Shown: in pieces, positions 46,365 to 58,800 of the stretch
How positions within the stretch are numbered: position 1 is the first letter of the stretch
Layout: every line of letters begins with the position of its first letter
Source: Daucus carota subsp. sativus
Taxonomy: Eukaryota; Streptophyta; Magnoliopsida; Apiales; Apiaceae
Length of the DNA: 64,000 bases
Direction: 5' to 3'
NCBI RefSeq assembly: GCF_001625215.2
Contig: NC_030385.2
Coordinates: 37,969,598-38,033,597, forward strand
Program-made: the position numbers and the translations under genes
Notes under the pieces: model-generated
Database searches by the model: none
What the model saw: only the letters and a program-made list of their open reading frames with translations
What the model was told of the DNA's origin: nothing

Positions 46365-48806
46365 TAGGGGTGAGCAAAAAATCTCCAAATCGACCGAAAC
46401 CGGCCGATCCAATCCGTCCAAACCAAATTTAACGGTTTAATAACGGTTTGATTTGGTTATGGTTTCAAATTATAAAAACCGAATTATTTCGGTTTGGTTT
46501 CGGTTTTTACCTCCAAACCAACCGATAAATCCGAACCGAACCGAATGTGTAGATTTAAACATTAATATACATGTATTAATAATGTATTATTAAAAATAAA
46601 ATTATAATCTACAGAAAAATGTAAAATCTTAAACATATAAAAAGTATCCTAGTAATAGAGCCCGTCGACAGACTTCATTAACACATTATTATTAATTTAA
46701 TTACAATATAATCTGGTTTGGATTACAATTTATTTGAATTTCAGAAATTGATATAATAGAATCTTTACAATTAAATAAAAACTTTGATTTAGCCCTTCTT
46801 TTGCTTTCAAAAAAAAGAAGAGCCTACTGTCTCCGATGTGTGACTCAATGGTAATCTCTATCTCTCTCTCCCTCCCTCCCCCCTCTCCCTCCCTCTCCCC
46901 CTCTCTCTCTCCCTCCCTCTCTGCAAGCTAGCCTACACACTTATAAGCTAATGAATTATATTTGTAATGTTACGTTTTAGTAAGTTTATGGCGATTCCTA
47001 TGTGTGATTTCATGTCTTATGGCGGATTGGTAAATTATGTCTTATGGTGTTGTACAACTTATTTCGTGTATGTGTGTGGGTGAATGTGTTTAAATGGTTA
47101 TGTTCTGAAATTTGGGCTAGTTCCTTGCACTGGTTTCCGTATAATTAAATTGAAAGAGAGGAGAAGAAAGCTGCTACTTTTAACTTTTTCAAAGAAATAT
47201 TCTTTCAACATTGCTACACACTATTAGTTTCTTCATCCTCGCCGTCATCAGCTGACTTGGGATCTTCGATTTGGACTTTCCGGCGCGATTGGTACCACGA
47301 TCAGAGCCTACAGATTTCGACCACTTTAAGCTTGTATCATTTGTTCATCACGTTTTTAATTTTCCTCATTTTTGCACTTATGACATATACCAGCTTCATT
47401 TGGTATGTAATCTCATGTCCTTATTCTGATGATGCAACCCTTTATTCTTTTATCATATCATTCTGTTTCTTTTCTTTTTAAGTGATTCAGAATATTGTTG
47501 TTTATATTGTTTGTAAGAAAATTGAAATCTTATGTGATTTATATTTTTGATTTGTTATAAATCACAATATGTTAGAACTATGTAACATCTTGGTCGGTGG
47601 TGGTGCTGGTGGTGTAGCGGTGGTTTTACCGGCGGCAGAATCCGTTACGTTTTTGAATCCATAATTATTATGAATTTGATTTTTAGGCAATAATTCTTTT
47701 TTTAAATTGGAGTGGCTTTAATTACGGATCCGTTTTGTTGACTATTTATTATTGGACTCTATTAGCATCAATTTGTATAGTTACTTTTTAAATTGTGATT
47801 GTGATTGGATAGATACTTTTTATGAATATTCAATACCATTTATGAGAGTCATTAAGAATGACTTTATTGTGCCTTTAATGGCTTTATTGTGCCTTTGATG
47901 GCTTTTTGTTCCACTTATGGATGCCATTTTTATGGCTTTGTTTACCATTTTGTAGATCATTATATTTAATATATTTAATTACATTTTAAACTTTGTTTTT
48001 ATTCCTCACTTAGATTTTAATTTTCATGTGTCTAACCAAAGGATTATCCTTTGGTTAGAAATTAATTAATATTTTTATATTATTTTATTTTCTATCTATT
48101 TTTGTTATATATAATCTTTTGTTTATATATATATGCGTGATTCTCTTGTATATTGATTTATGTTTTGTTTGATTTGTTTTTTTCAGGATACTTTGGAAGC
48201 GAGCTGTTTTACGGGACTTATGGGTTTTTCTTTTCTAATTCATTTAAGCTTTATTGTCTAAGCGTCCGGAGTTATGCTTGCATGACTTTCGGTTAGATGA
48301 TAAACTTTCTTGAAAGAAAGAAATCCCGAATGCGGTTTATTGTATTTCTATACAATTCATCTACGAATGTAGACCTTACAAAAAAAAAAAAAAGTATCCT
48401 AGTAAAGATTTTCTTTAAAAATATTATTTATTCTATTTTATGATATTAATTTTGATGTATGTATTATGTTTCCATTATTTTTATTTATATTTTATATAAA
48501 AGTATACGAATCACATTTTGTCAAGCTAATATATTCTTGTATCCTTTTTGAATATGATTAAATAGAAAATATAATTGAATTTTTCATTCCTTATTTTTCA
48601 TGTTAAAATTTAATTTTGTTGCGAACTTTGTTTTACATATAAAAAACAGTTTAAACCGAAACCAAACCAAACCGAACCGTTTTAAACGGATTGGTTTGGT
48701 TTGGATTTTAAACATAATGGTTTGGTTTTGGATTGAGATTCTGAAAAACCGATTATTTCGGTTTGGTTTGGTTTAGACCCTCCAAACCGCCCCATGCTCA
48801 CCCCTA
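46365..48806. mobile_element. TIR element with GGGGTGAGCA ends, split by a retroposon
   Basis: The ends are TAGGGGTGAGCAAAA and TGCTCACCCCTA, perfect inverse copies over about 11 bases. Subterminal regions on both sides hold many AACCGAACC / GGTTTGGTTTGG motifs in opposite orientation, typical of transposase-binding repeats. Without the 1.75 kb nested insert the element is about 0.7 kb and non-coding. The target duplication is TA or AAT (ambiguous), so superfamily (hAT or PIF) is not fixed. Confidence 0.82.
46656..48390 (+). mobile_element. PolyA retroposon nested in the TIR element
   Basis: This 1735 bp insert ends in a run of 10 or more A. It is flanked by a perfect 15 bp direct repeat, AAAGTATCCTAGTAA (46641-46655 and 48391-48405). 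It includes a CT-rich segment (46856-46925), a GC-richer part near 47240-47330, and a 3' part rich in TTCCACTTATGG-type sequence. No reverse transcriptase is recognisable, so it is either a truncated or internally diverged LINE or a retroposed RNA. A TTTTTTTCAG|GATAC at about 48180 looks like an intron acceptor. Confidence 0.85.
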
Positions 48807-50920
48807 ATATTAAGTAAGTGCAATTGATTCACTGCTTACTAATTATAATTACAGCTTTACTGATAAGTGGGATTTAACTGCTCATAATTATAACTTTACT
48901 GAATAACTGGGAATTAACAGAAACGTGACAGCGAATAGATTCAAAGATAGAATTATATGCGACTTTGATGTCCTTCAAAATATCTGATTAAAACTATATT
49001 AAAATATTACACAGTTGCCAAACACCTAAAGACTACTGTTAAATTCTTAGTGGGGACCTTGAATTGTGCAATATTTAAGGTTTATTTTATTATTCTTTAG
49101 ACGTTTTGTTTTAAAAAAATTATCCTATTATAATGCCCATTCTGATGGGAATTGTGGAGACACTACATACAAAACAATATACGAATGTTCTCTTTATCGA
49201 TATTTTGTGCTTAAAAAGAATTAATATATTTGTATAAACTTTTTTCCAACGGTTTTGTTTATCAAATGATACAGATTATTATTGACCCATATTTTAAAAG
49301 GTGCATATAATATGTTCACATTTAATTCCATTTTTTGACAAAGAAAGCACATTTGGCTTCTCATAAATTGTAAGTAGAATTGAAATATGGTTTGTCTTAA
49401 CGAGTGAGAGTGATTGTGTGATTAGACAGAAAGACGAAAGATAATTGTAAGGTAGTATGGATGTGAGGTTCGAATTTGTGAGGCGTGTTTATTGTTTCGT
49501 TTTGCGTCCTCGCATACTCTAGCTATAGTATATACCATATGATTGCTTCAACTAATAATTGCCTACTTTTTTCTTGTTTCTTTTTTTTGAGAAAACTAAT
49601 AATTGCCTACTTTTTTTGATATTTAACTTAATAAAGATTTATCCTAATACAAGGAGGGGTTAAATTGGACATAAATAATATATGTGGATTTAATAATAGA
49701 GTGCAATCGGTATGGAACAAATTATATGAAGCTGGTTGAGAGGATAGACCTAAACTTACACGTGTATTTAATAAGTGGATTCTCTATACACAGCCGCTTC
49801 TGATGACCGGCCACTCTTCAGTGGTAGTAGTAGTTTAGATAGACGGGCTGTTGTTGACTGCGTGTTAAAATATTTTTGCTTTTAGAATCATAATGTTTTT
49901 TTTATATAAGAATCATATATCTTAGGAAAACTACACGAAATGCCTGTGTATAAAATTAATAGAAGTTAGTAAATATAGTCGTATTATTTATTAAAAAGAG
50001 GAAATAAAGTTGAACATTAAGAAATGAGTTTTTATTCTGGAACATTAAACTGAAAAATAAATAACATGATCATGCAATACGGTCTATTTTAACGAGAAAA
50101 GTTCCCGTGTTTAATTATCAAAAAATATATTATCTTAATAGAATATTTATAAATAGAATGAAGCGCATGATACATATTTCATAAATTTTATAATTATGTT
50201 TTAAAAGTGATTAAATTTTTCTATTTAAATTATTTATATAAACTTTTATTCAGAAAAAATATTGAAAATAAATTATAAAATTATATTTTATATTCATCTT
50301 AAAAATTGATATTAGAAGAAAATCATAAAATTAGTGAGACGAAGAGGTACATAACGGGAGAAATAGCAAATCATATGTATTTTATATTTATCTTGATGAT
50401 TCCTTGACAATGTAGAATTGTAGATGGCACATACAGTACTAGCTAATTTTACACCCCTAAACTAATCGGATCTAATTTAACTACATATTTCACTTATTTA
50501 AAAAATTATTGAATATATTATAAATTAAATCATCAGTCAACTGGATATTCCAGGTCAGTTGACTGAGCCCCCTTAGGTCCGACCTCTATAATTCTGCAAT
50601 AACGGGCAAGTTCACAGCACCAGTTGAATAACAAGACAAAAGACGGCGATACATCTCCTAAACGGGCAATAGCCGGTCATCTCACTTACCATTCGCCCCA
50701 TTCCTCTTTCTACACCACCGTCAATATCCGGTCACCCACCTTCCAAATATCTTCACAACACTCTACTCCCATCCACCTATTTATACGTGATAGAAACCCA
50801 GTCTTTTCTTTCATCGCCAACAGCCCGCATAAATATTCTTTTCTTCCATATATGCCCTTCCGACTCCCTTTAATTACAACTATGCCACTCTTCTAAAACT
50901 ATATTCATTGTATCTTCATA
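48807..50920. other. Intergenic, with the DUF7054 gene promoter at the right
   Basis: AT-rich and without supported genes up to about 50530. From 50560 to 50920 the composition changes to CT-rich (CACCCACCTTCC and similar), as expected for the leader of the gene starting at 50921. Confidence 0.45.
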
Positions 50921-51761
50921 ATGTCGTCGCCGGTGAAAAACAACCGCAGAGTGCACGACGACAAGGCCAAAAAACTGAAATCATCAGATAAAGCGTCGTC
51001 GTTCCACGGGAGAACGCCGGAGACTGTGGCGGTAGCGAAGCTACACAGGCCGAGGACAGTGCCGGACTTGCTCTCCGGAAGAAGACTCGCCGGAGTAACT
51101 TCGCCGGAAGTTAAGCCGGCGAAGCTGACGAAGCTGTTGTTAAATGTTACTGTTCAACGGAGCTTAGGACCGGTGATGGTGATCTTGTCGTTGGAATCGA
51201 CGGTCGGTGACTTGATTGCGGCGGTTCTCCGGCAGTATGCTAAGGAAGGACGGCGGCCTATTATAGATACAAATAATTGTGCTGCTTTTGATCTCCATTA
51301 CTCTCAGTTTAGCTTAGAAAGTAAGTGCTTTTTGTGTGCGCATATATATATAGCATAATATAATAACAATATGCATGCAAATTCACAAAAAAATAAATAA
51401 AAGAATCAGTCATGATTCCGAGAAGTAAAATATATTTCTATATATTTAAGTTGTTCTACTTGTCTGTAGTTAAGTCAATAATTTTCTGTGAATCTCGAAA
51501 CAAATTAAGGATTCTATAATTAGAAATTGTTAAAACTGAATAATTTTTTATTCTTTTTACGAATGTGTGTTAAAGGAATGGAAAATTAATATGTGAGAAA
51601 TATGTGCAGGTTTGGATAGGGAGGAGAAGCTGATAAATTTAGGTTCAAGAAATTTCTTCATGTGCGGTGGAATAACGACGGCGACGGCGACGTGCTGGAA
51701 GGAAGCTGAGAAAGGGGCTGCCAAGAATGGGTGGCTCAAATTTATGGATTTCTTATTCTGA
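50921..51761 (+). CDS. Small DUF7054-type plant protein
   Basis: Two exons (50921-51320 and 51610-51761, GT-AG, split Ser codon) encode 183 residues. After a basic, disordered N-terminus (about 75 residues, KKLKSSDK, RPRTVPDLLSGRR) comes the conserved core: TKLLLNVTVQRSLGPVMVIL, ESTVGDLIAAVLRQYAKEGR, FDLHYSQFSLES. Exon 2 adds LDREEKLINLGSRNFFMCGG with the C-terminus. The core looks like a ubiquitin-like beta-grasp of the kind annotated as DUF7054 in many plant proteins. No enzymatic motif, signal peptide or membrane segment is seen, and function is unknown. Upstream DNA (50580-50900) is C-rich and likely leader. Intact. Confidence 0.85.
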
Positions 51762-52685
51762 TCCATTATATAACATAGGTTGAAGTATGAATTTGTAGCT
51801 CAATATATTACCTTGTTTGGGTATTGTATCTTTGTTCCATTGATGTATATAAAAATCTACAGTAAAGTATTTGGAACATTACATCCTCATTTTTACTAAA
51901 TTGGTTCTTTCCATCATGTAGTATAAAAAGGTGGATCCTCGGCCTTTGACATGTTAGAAGACTACTATAACAGTAGGTTTATCATATAATTTTATCATTT
52001 TTCTTTGCTAGACATTAAAATTGGTATTCATCCATTTAACAGTTTTTAACTAGACAGCAGAAATGTATAATTTTACATATTCAATGATTTTTTCAAATAT
52101 TCAAAAAAAAATAAAAAAATTTGACTACTGAAAAGAACATGTATCTGTTCGGGGAAAAAAAACTAGACGTGATAAAATTTTATTATAATCATATCCACAC
52201 AACTGTTTCAAATAAATATACTCAATACTATTAAATAAACCTCCACTAACCGGAAGGAGGACCCTAAAAAGGAAATGTGATAAATATGATGCGAGTCGCA
52301 TTAGATGGATGGCTATGAGTTCATGCAAGACTTTCGTAGACTTTTAAAAAAAAAAAAAATTAATGTTTGCCCAAGAGCTGGGTCATCATTATTAATGCAT
52401 CACCAGTGGCTATATAATTCATGCCTGAATATAAAAATCAATAATTTAGTTAATTAATTATTAATTATCTAATTAGTTATTACACAATTTTTAGAAATTA
52501 ATATTGATAAAGATAATGGAATTAAACAAATTACAGTTTTAATTTATTTAGCGCTGAACTAGTTCTAAAGTGAGTACGTAGTTGTAGCCTTCTAGGTAGT
52601 TGGAGACCCGAGACTAGTGTGGTCTTCGTTGCTTGCACAGTCAAATCGCACCAACAATTTTATTGGAAGTAGATATTTAATCATA
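51762..52685. other. 3' flank of the DUF7054 gene; AT-rich
   Basis: The 3'UTR of the upstream gene should fall in the first 200 bases. The rest is AT-rich sequence with a poly-A run near 52346-52360 and no coding potential. Confidence 0.45.
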
Positions 52686-52901
52686 TACTCCCTCCGTCCC
52701 TTTTTACATGTCCATTTTGACCAGTCAAATTGATTATATTTTGACTGAACTTTACATATATCAGATAATTGAGAAGAATAATAAAAATTATATCACTAGA
52801 AAGTATATTTAGTCTATTTTAATATGCAACTTTCAGATTTTAAAAAGGGTGTTGCTAAATACAGTTCAATATTACTTTGTGCAGTTCAAGCAATCCGCAG
52901 C

Positions 52902-53027
52902 GATTACAAGTATAACCTCAACGTAGTAAATGCATGAAACCCTATTAAGTGTTGTTGATTACGAGATTACAGGTATAACCTCAGCGTAGTAAATGCATGA
53001 AACCCTGTTAAGTGTTGTTGATTACGA
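52902..53027. repeat. 63 bp tandem duplication
   Basis: Two copies of a 63 bp unit starting GATTACAAGTATAACCTCA and containing GTAGTAAATGCATGAAACCC. They differ at about three sites and lie near the left end of the 1.9 kb TIR element. Confidence 0.88.
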
Positions 53028-53050
53028 GATGTTTACTTCTGACATAATAG

Positions 53051-53358
53051 TACTCCATCTGTCCCACTCATTTCTTTACAGTTACTATTTTGGGATGTCT
53101 CTCTCATTTCTTTACGTTACTATAAATAGTAAGTTTTTCTCATCATTACACTCACTATCTTCCCCCACTATCTCATATTTAACAATAAAAACTACTATTA
53201 CACCCACTACATTCCTCCGCTATCTCAAATCTATTATTAAATATTGATAGGTCCCACCATTTTACCCACTTTTTATCTAACTTTACTCATTTTTCATACA
53301 TTGTCTTGGTCTCCGTGTCCCCCTCCAATGTAAACAATTGAGGGGGACGGAGGGAGTA
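53051..53358. mobile_element. Stowaway-like MITE, third nesting level
   Basis: TA-CTCCATCTGTCCCACTCATT to GGGACGGAGGGAG-TA, with the interior ACACCCACTACATTCCTCC and CTCAAATCTATTATTAAATA. Same family as 14447-14763 and 24620-24925. It lies inside the 1.9 kb TIR element, which itself lies in another MITE. Confidence 0.87.
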
Positions 53359-53687
53359 TACATTTTGGGTAGATTCAAACACTTTCTTACTTTTTTGATT
53401 TTAAATATTAAAATATTTAGATTTTAATTGTAAAGCATGTGTTCTTTTAAAAAATGTATAATAAAATATAATTATCATATTTTCAATAATCTATTAGTTT
53501 TTCATATTTAATATTATGAATTAATATAATTATTGACTATTAAAGGATCCATTCACTTTTATAAATTTTATATACATATAAATTTTTATGCAACGAGTAG
53601 TTTTAATCACAAGAAAAATAATTAAAATTACAAGAAAAATTATTAAAAATTGCTTTTGTAATATTTTGTAATTTTTATTTCTGGATG

Positions 53688-53690
<3 letters not shown>

Positions 53691-53737
<47 letters not shown>
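53691..53737. repeat. (TA)n microsatellite
   Basis: About 23 uninterrupted TA units. Probably highly variable in length between individuals. It lies within the nested TIR element. Confidence 0.95.
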
Positions 53738-53739
<2 letters not shown>

Positions 53740-54827
53740 TATGTGTATAAATATTATTGGGATTCTATAATTTTATTTATAAAATTATATATAAAGTTAA
53801 ATAAAAATTATAATAAAGATTATATATCCAAATTATCTTTCTAAACTCTTAATACATGTATTTTTTTATTGTGACTAAAATATTATATCAAACCCTAGTG
53901 TTAAAATTTTAATATTTTAGGTTATTGGGATTTTAGCCATCCCAGCCCTAATGGTTATAGTTACAAATTTTTAAGTTGTTTTGGTTAAATGAGAATGAAC
54001 AAAATAAAAAAAACTAAACACATCGATTAAAAAAATTATAGATGTCGATAATATTATATATAAAGTCAAGTATTTTAATTATAAAATTATATATAAAATG
54101 AAATAAAAATTATATGTATAATGATTATTTATACAAATTATCTTTCTAAATTCTTAATGCATATTAAAGGTTATACGCCAGCTAAAGATTATATTATAAA
54201 AAAAATCAAATATAGCCTAGTATAGCTGTAAAATTTTAAATTGTTTAGATTAAAGTTGTGAATGATTTTTTGACAACAAAAACTAATAAGAATAAAATCA
54301 ACAAGATTGATAACAAATCAATCTATTTATTAAGAAGATGCTATCTTAATAAAACAATGAAATCTATAAATTCTTTTCATATAAAAAAGATAGAGTATGT
54401 ATCATCAGATTTGTTAATTAATAAGTAAATAATTAGTAGACACGATGATATGAATATATTAAGATTGAAATAAAAATAAAAAGAAGATATGTATTAAATA
54501 ATATTCATGCATCAGTTAATAGTTGAAAAAAGATTTAAATATAATATTCGTTAGTGCATGAATGTAGTGATTGTATTCATTAATTCTGTTCACGTGCACA
54601 AAAAATTAGAGTTGAATTTGTTTGCATACTAAGATTACACAAAAGTTTAGGAAGGCTAAATTTGTAATCTTAGTGAACTGCACAAAGTAATCAAAGTAAT
54701 TCTGAATTGTATTTAGCAATTATGTTTTAGAAATGATGAGCAGATAATTTGTAATATTTAGTCAAAAATTGGTCAATTTAACTCCTTGAAAAACAAAATG
54801 GACATGTAAAAGAGGACGGAGGGAGTA

Positions 54828-55430
54828 ATTAGGTTTCTTCCGTCACGAAACCTAAAGTTGCCAACTTCAACTTAGGCAAGACCTTAAAAAAGCAAGTAAC
54901 GATCTCCAGTCTTAAAAAATCGCAGTTGAAAGTCCAAAAAATCTTCAACATCTTAAAAAGGATATCCAGTCTAAGAAAATGGCAATTGAAATGGAAAATC
55001 TCTAAAATACCACGCAATAGGCCGATGACACTACAGCAATAAAGTCACATTTCAAATCCAAAATTTTCAAGAAAAGTTTGGAATGTTTGAGATGACATGT
55101 ATTCATAACACGTGCATCTTTAAATGTGTTCAAATCTGCAACTAACAACCTGCATTTATCATTATCATCCAAACAATACCAAGAGAGAACACGCAACTTT
55201 TGGAAGTGCATCTCAGATTAAACGGATAACCATTGGATTAAGGCAAATATAACATCTTTCTCTCTACGATAAACGTTTGATCATAGATGTTTTAACCATA
55301 CCACCAACTTAGTAGATTAAAAGAGCTACTGATTTTCAATCCTACCAAAAAATCAAAGATAAAGACAAATCCCACCAGCAGGCTAGCAAACCCTTGATTC
55401 CACACGCTTCCATCGCAGAGCAATCCCAAT
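54828..55430. other. Intergenic and 3'UTR region of the HD2 gene
   Basis: The right part is downstream of the minus-strand HD2 stop codon at 55431-55433 and likely includes its 3'UTR. A repeated theme, TCTCCAGTCTTAAAAAATCGCAGTTG and its close variant 60 bases on (54900-55000), is the only internal structure seen. Confidence 0.45.
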
Positions 55431-57947
55431 TTACTTGCCACCATGTTTAGCCTTTGAATGAGACTCCAAACCCTTTTCAGAGTTAAATGTCCTGTAAATT
55501 TGACAATGTAAATCATTAGTCTCAGCTTCACAAGACTAATGCAATAATTAACCAAACAAGTGTTGAGGGTTTCGATGAACGAACTTGCTACATGAACTGC
55601 ATGTAACTCCTCCACTTGATTTGGGAGATTCAGTTGTCTTTTTCTCTGATTTCTTTTTAGGATGAGGGGTTGCAGTGTGAACACTTGCTTTTTTGCCATC
55701 TGCAGCAGTTCCGAGCAAAAAAATTAGTATGAAAATAAAGTGGTTTGCAACAGCTTGCAAAATACTAAAGCTCATACTCCTGGGAGCCCAAGTGTGCTAC
55801 AAAACATCAGAGGAGAACAATCTATCTATAACAATTATCCTAACAGCTAACCTGTTTTTTGGGGGGTTTCGGTCTTTGCTTTTTTGGTAGAAGCTGGAGT
55901 TTTAACTGCAGAGCTAGCAGGCCTCTTCTTAGATGGTGGCTCAACCTAAGAGGTTGAACAATAATTATATATACACAAAATTCAAACTATGGGCATATGG
56001 GAATCTATTTAACAATACTAAGCATCTTTATCCGTACCTTTTGAGGAGTTTCCTCATCTTCAGACATATCATCATCATCACTTGAATCATCCTCTAACGG
56101 GTCAGACTGAAATAAAACATGAAATTGACCAATAAATGCCAATCAGCTGCTAGCATATCAAGTATCTCAGCAGTAGGCAGCCTGATATAAATGAACTGTG
56201 TTAAATATAAAGAATTTAGCATTTAATTCACCTCACTGTCATCTGAATCATCACTGTCATCTTCAGACTCGTCTTTCTTAGGCTCGACAACTGTCACCTT
56301 TGGCTTTGCGGAGGATCCAGGCTTGGTAGCAGCGGCCTTAGATTCAGTAGCTTTGGCTGCGGGGATAGCAGGAACAGGTTTGCCTAAGAAATTCACTTAG
56401 TCAAATGCTTGTAGATCATTATAAACCAAATAAAGTGCATAAAACAATATTACATACAAGTATAAAAGTATATAGCATTTACCATTTTCAAGCTCAATCT
56501 CTTCTTCATCAGAACTATCCTCTTCATCATAGAATCCATCTAAATCATCAACATTAAGTTAGTCATTGCTGTACAAGAAACAGATAAGTAATATATGCCC
56601 ATAACATAGCCTAATACTCACCAGGCCCCTCTGTACCATCATCCGTGAGAAAGACAGCAGAGTCAAGGAAATGTTCAATAAAGTATACAAAAAACATATT
56701 TTTTACCAAGGGACTTTATAATGCACAAAGCACTGTTCTGATTAAGCTTCAAGATCAAACCATAACAGTCAAACCAGTTATTACTTTTGAGGCCAACTTA
56801 CTAACAATGCAAGGAGTGCATAATTATCTTCAATTTATCTACAACATATTATAAAAAAAACACTTGTGGGGATAAAAAAAAAGTAAAAAATAGACCAGCA
56901 AAAGGATATTGTTCAGCACTATATCCACAAAAGTAGATACTCCCATCTTTCCAGTCATGTGAAAGCTCAAAGTCTTTGTCAAGAACCAAGTCAAATGATA
57001 TTTGAGGTCCCTTGTCTGCAGAGAGTGTTCCGATAACAAACTTCTTGCCTTCAACAGTCATACGGACAGGCACATAGTTAGCAGCTTTTGCATTCTTTAC
57101 ATCTCCCAATGCAACCTGGAAATTACACAAAAACACATAAGTTAACATAAATTACAACCAAAATCACAAATAATAGATCCTAATTAATCAGAACAAACCA
57201 AAAGTGTAATCAAACCTGAGAAACATGAATGAGATGCCCAGATTCAACAGGAACAGGTACTTTTTCTCCTGCTTTAACTTCAACTCCTAAAAAGTAGTTA
57301 AGCCAATTCTTCAGAACACATTCAAGAGCTCAATCTTTAAAATCCCGTAAAAACAATGTCTTCCAAGAGGCAAAAATAATAATTCACAAACACATTTAGT
57401 AAGTACCTCTACTAGGGTTATAAAAACATTCATTGATTGGTCCCTAACGCGCACAGATATACTCATTTCCTTGTTATAATCGCCACAATCCTATTCATTA
57501 CATTCATTTCAACTTTTCGACTCATTACATTCATTTCAACTTTTCGACTTTTCACGAGCTTATCAACAAATGGGATACATAAATATATAATCGAGTAAGT
57601 TTCCAACCATTGTTTTAGATATTAGCAAGTACAAGAACAAATCAAAAAATCACACAAATAATAATATACATAATCTGCTTCCAAATAGTCAACAGCTCTC
57701 ATTTCGATTACATGCAAACATCTCAAAAATAGTAGTACATAGCAATATACCACAGTAAAAAAACCTAACAATTAGCCGAGCAAATAATAATAAAATCACA
57801 ATTTTCACAACTCTAAATTTCATACATCAATCCTAGAAAACAGGTCATATCTAAACAAGATAAATAACGATTAGACAAACAGATGTCAACAATATCGGAT
57901 AATTGAAAAATGAAGATGAGAATCGAGAGCTTACCCCAAAACTCCAT
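55431..57947 (-). CDS. HD2-type (plant-specific) histone deacetylase, nucleolar
   Basis: About nine or ten exons from 57947 to 55431. The protein opens with MEFWGVEVKAGEKVPVPVE, the diagnostic HD2 N-terminus. It continues with IHVSQVALGDVKNAK, a TLSADKGPQISFDLVLDKDF block and FELSHDWK (nucleoplasmin-like beta-barrel). A long acidic region (DEEDSSDEEEIE and SEDDSDDSDDSE) and Lys/Pro-rich stretches follow. The C-terminus has a C2H2 zinc finger, CSSCSKTFNSEKGLESHSKA with a KHGGK tail, made by joining an exon ending at about 55569 to one at about 55488. Known role: transcriptional repression through histone deacetylation, mainly in the nucleolus. Exon 1 is only 13 bases and a 9-base exon at 56622-56630 is possible. 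The exact HDT paralogue is not assignable. Frames join without disruption. Confidence 0.92.
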
Positions 57948-58665
57948 GGCTATGAAGATCGATTAAAAAGTTAGGGTTTTAAAGGGGTGAATATTTGAAC
58001 AAGCGATTGCAAGAAGGGGCTGATAATGGGTGTGTTTGATGGGTTTTTATAGGGGGCTTCTAGGGTTTTACAAAAGGGTTTTACATTTTGGGCTGGGCTT
58101 ATGAGATTTGTGTGTTGATGGATTTGGACCTTATACTTTTCATGGCTCACCGCGTATACAAATGGATCAAATTTTTGGTGAAATGCATAACAATACATAA
58201 AGATTCCACTAATTTTAATATCAGGAGTCCATCGTCCATCTGGATCAAAGTAATAATTATATAAAATTTGTACGTGTATTTCTATTTAAATACTTTTGAT
58301 ACTTATCTTTCTAATAATTTTAAGAGTAAAAGTTTGAAACATAATTCTTATTATAAAAATAAAGTTAGTCTTTTTCAACTTAAATAACAAAAGATAACTC
58401 AGATATCCCAACTTAATAACTTCAACAGTGATGTCGGGGCTAAATCTAAAATTGAGATCTGCTCATTCCATAAAGTCAAAAGCTAAAAATTTTCAAATTA
58501 AGACTTATAATGTTTGGAAGTTCACGGCATATTACACATCTCTATTCATTCTAACTCGTTATATTCCATTAAGTCGAAAATTGAAATTCTCAAAATAAGG
58601 GCTATAATTGTATTTCATGGCTATTCAAGGGTTTAAACCAACAAACCACAATTACAGTCTACAAA
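57948..58665. promoter_or_regulatory. HD2 promoter and leader region
   Basis: Upstream of the minus-strand HD2 start codon. The first 100 bases or so read as a likely leader with CCCTAGAAGCCCCC on the transcript strand. The rest is AT-rich without recognisable elements until the Helitron candidate at 58666. Confidence 0.45.
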
Positions 58666-58680
58666 TCAATATACTTATAT

Positions 58681-58800
58681 AAAGGAGAAGCATGAGGCGT
58701 TTAGGTGGCGCCTCTCGCATCGCTCCGTTTTATTTTTCTTAAAGGAGAAGCATGAGGCGTTTAGGTGGCGCCTCTCGCATCGCTCCGTTTTATTTTTCTA
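58681..58800. repeat. 60 bp tandem duplication, with a third diverged copy near 59000
   Basis: AAAGGAGAAGCATGAGGCGT followed by TTAGGTGGCGCCTCTCGCAT occurs at 58681 and 58741, almost identically, and again at 59001 as GGAGAAGCATGGGGCGTTTA with changes. The third copy is followed by a repeated 180 bp stretch (GAAAAATATCAAAAATTAGA and on). Confidence 0.9.

Larger units (their letters stand above)
52847..54724. mobile_element. 1.9 kb TIR element nested in the MITE
   Basis: The left end is GGGTGTTGCTAAATACAGTTC, then TTACTTTGTGCAGTTC. The right end is the inverse of CATAATTGCTAAATACAATTC with the same TTACTTTGTGCAGTTC block. Flanks TTTTAAAAA (52838-52846) and TTTTAGAAA (54725-54733) could be a 9 bp target duplication with one change, so Mutator-like is possible. 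Inside are a 63 bp tandem duplication, another MITE and a TA microsatellite, but no transposase. Confidence 0.65.
52686..54827. mobile_element. Stowaway-like MITE split by a larger TIR element
   Basis: TA-CTCCCTCCGTCCCTTTTTACATGTCC at the left pairs with GGACATGTAAAAGAGGACGGAGGGAG-TA at the right, 2.1 kb away. Removing the nested insertion 52847-54724 leaves a normal MITE of about 260 bp. Confidence 0.85.
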
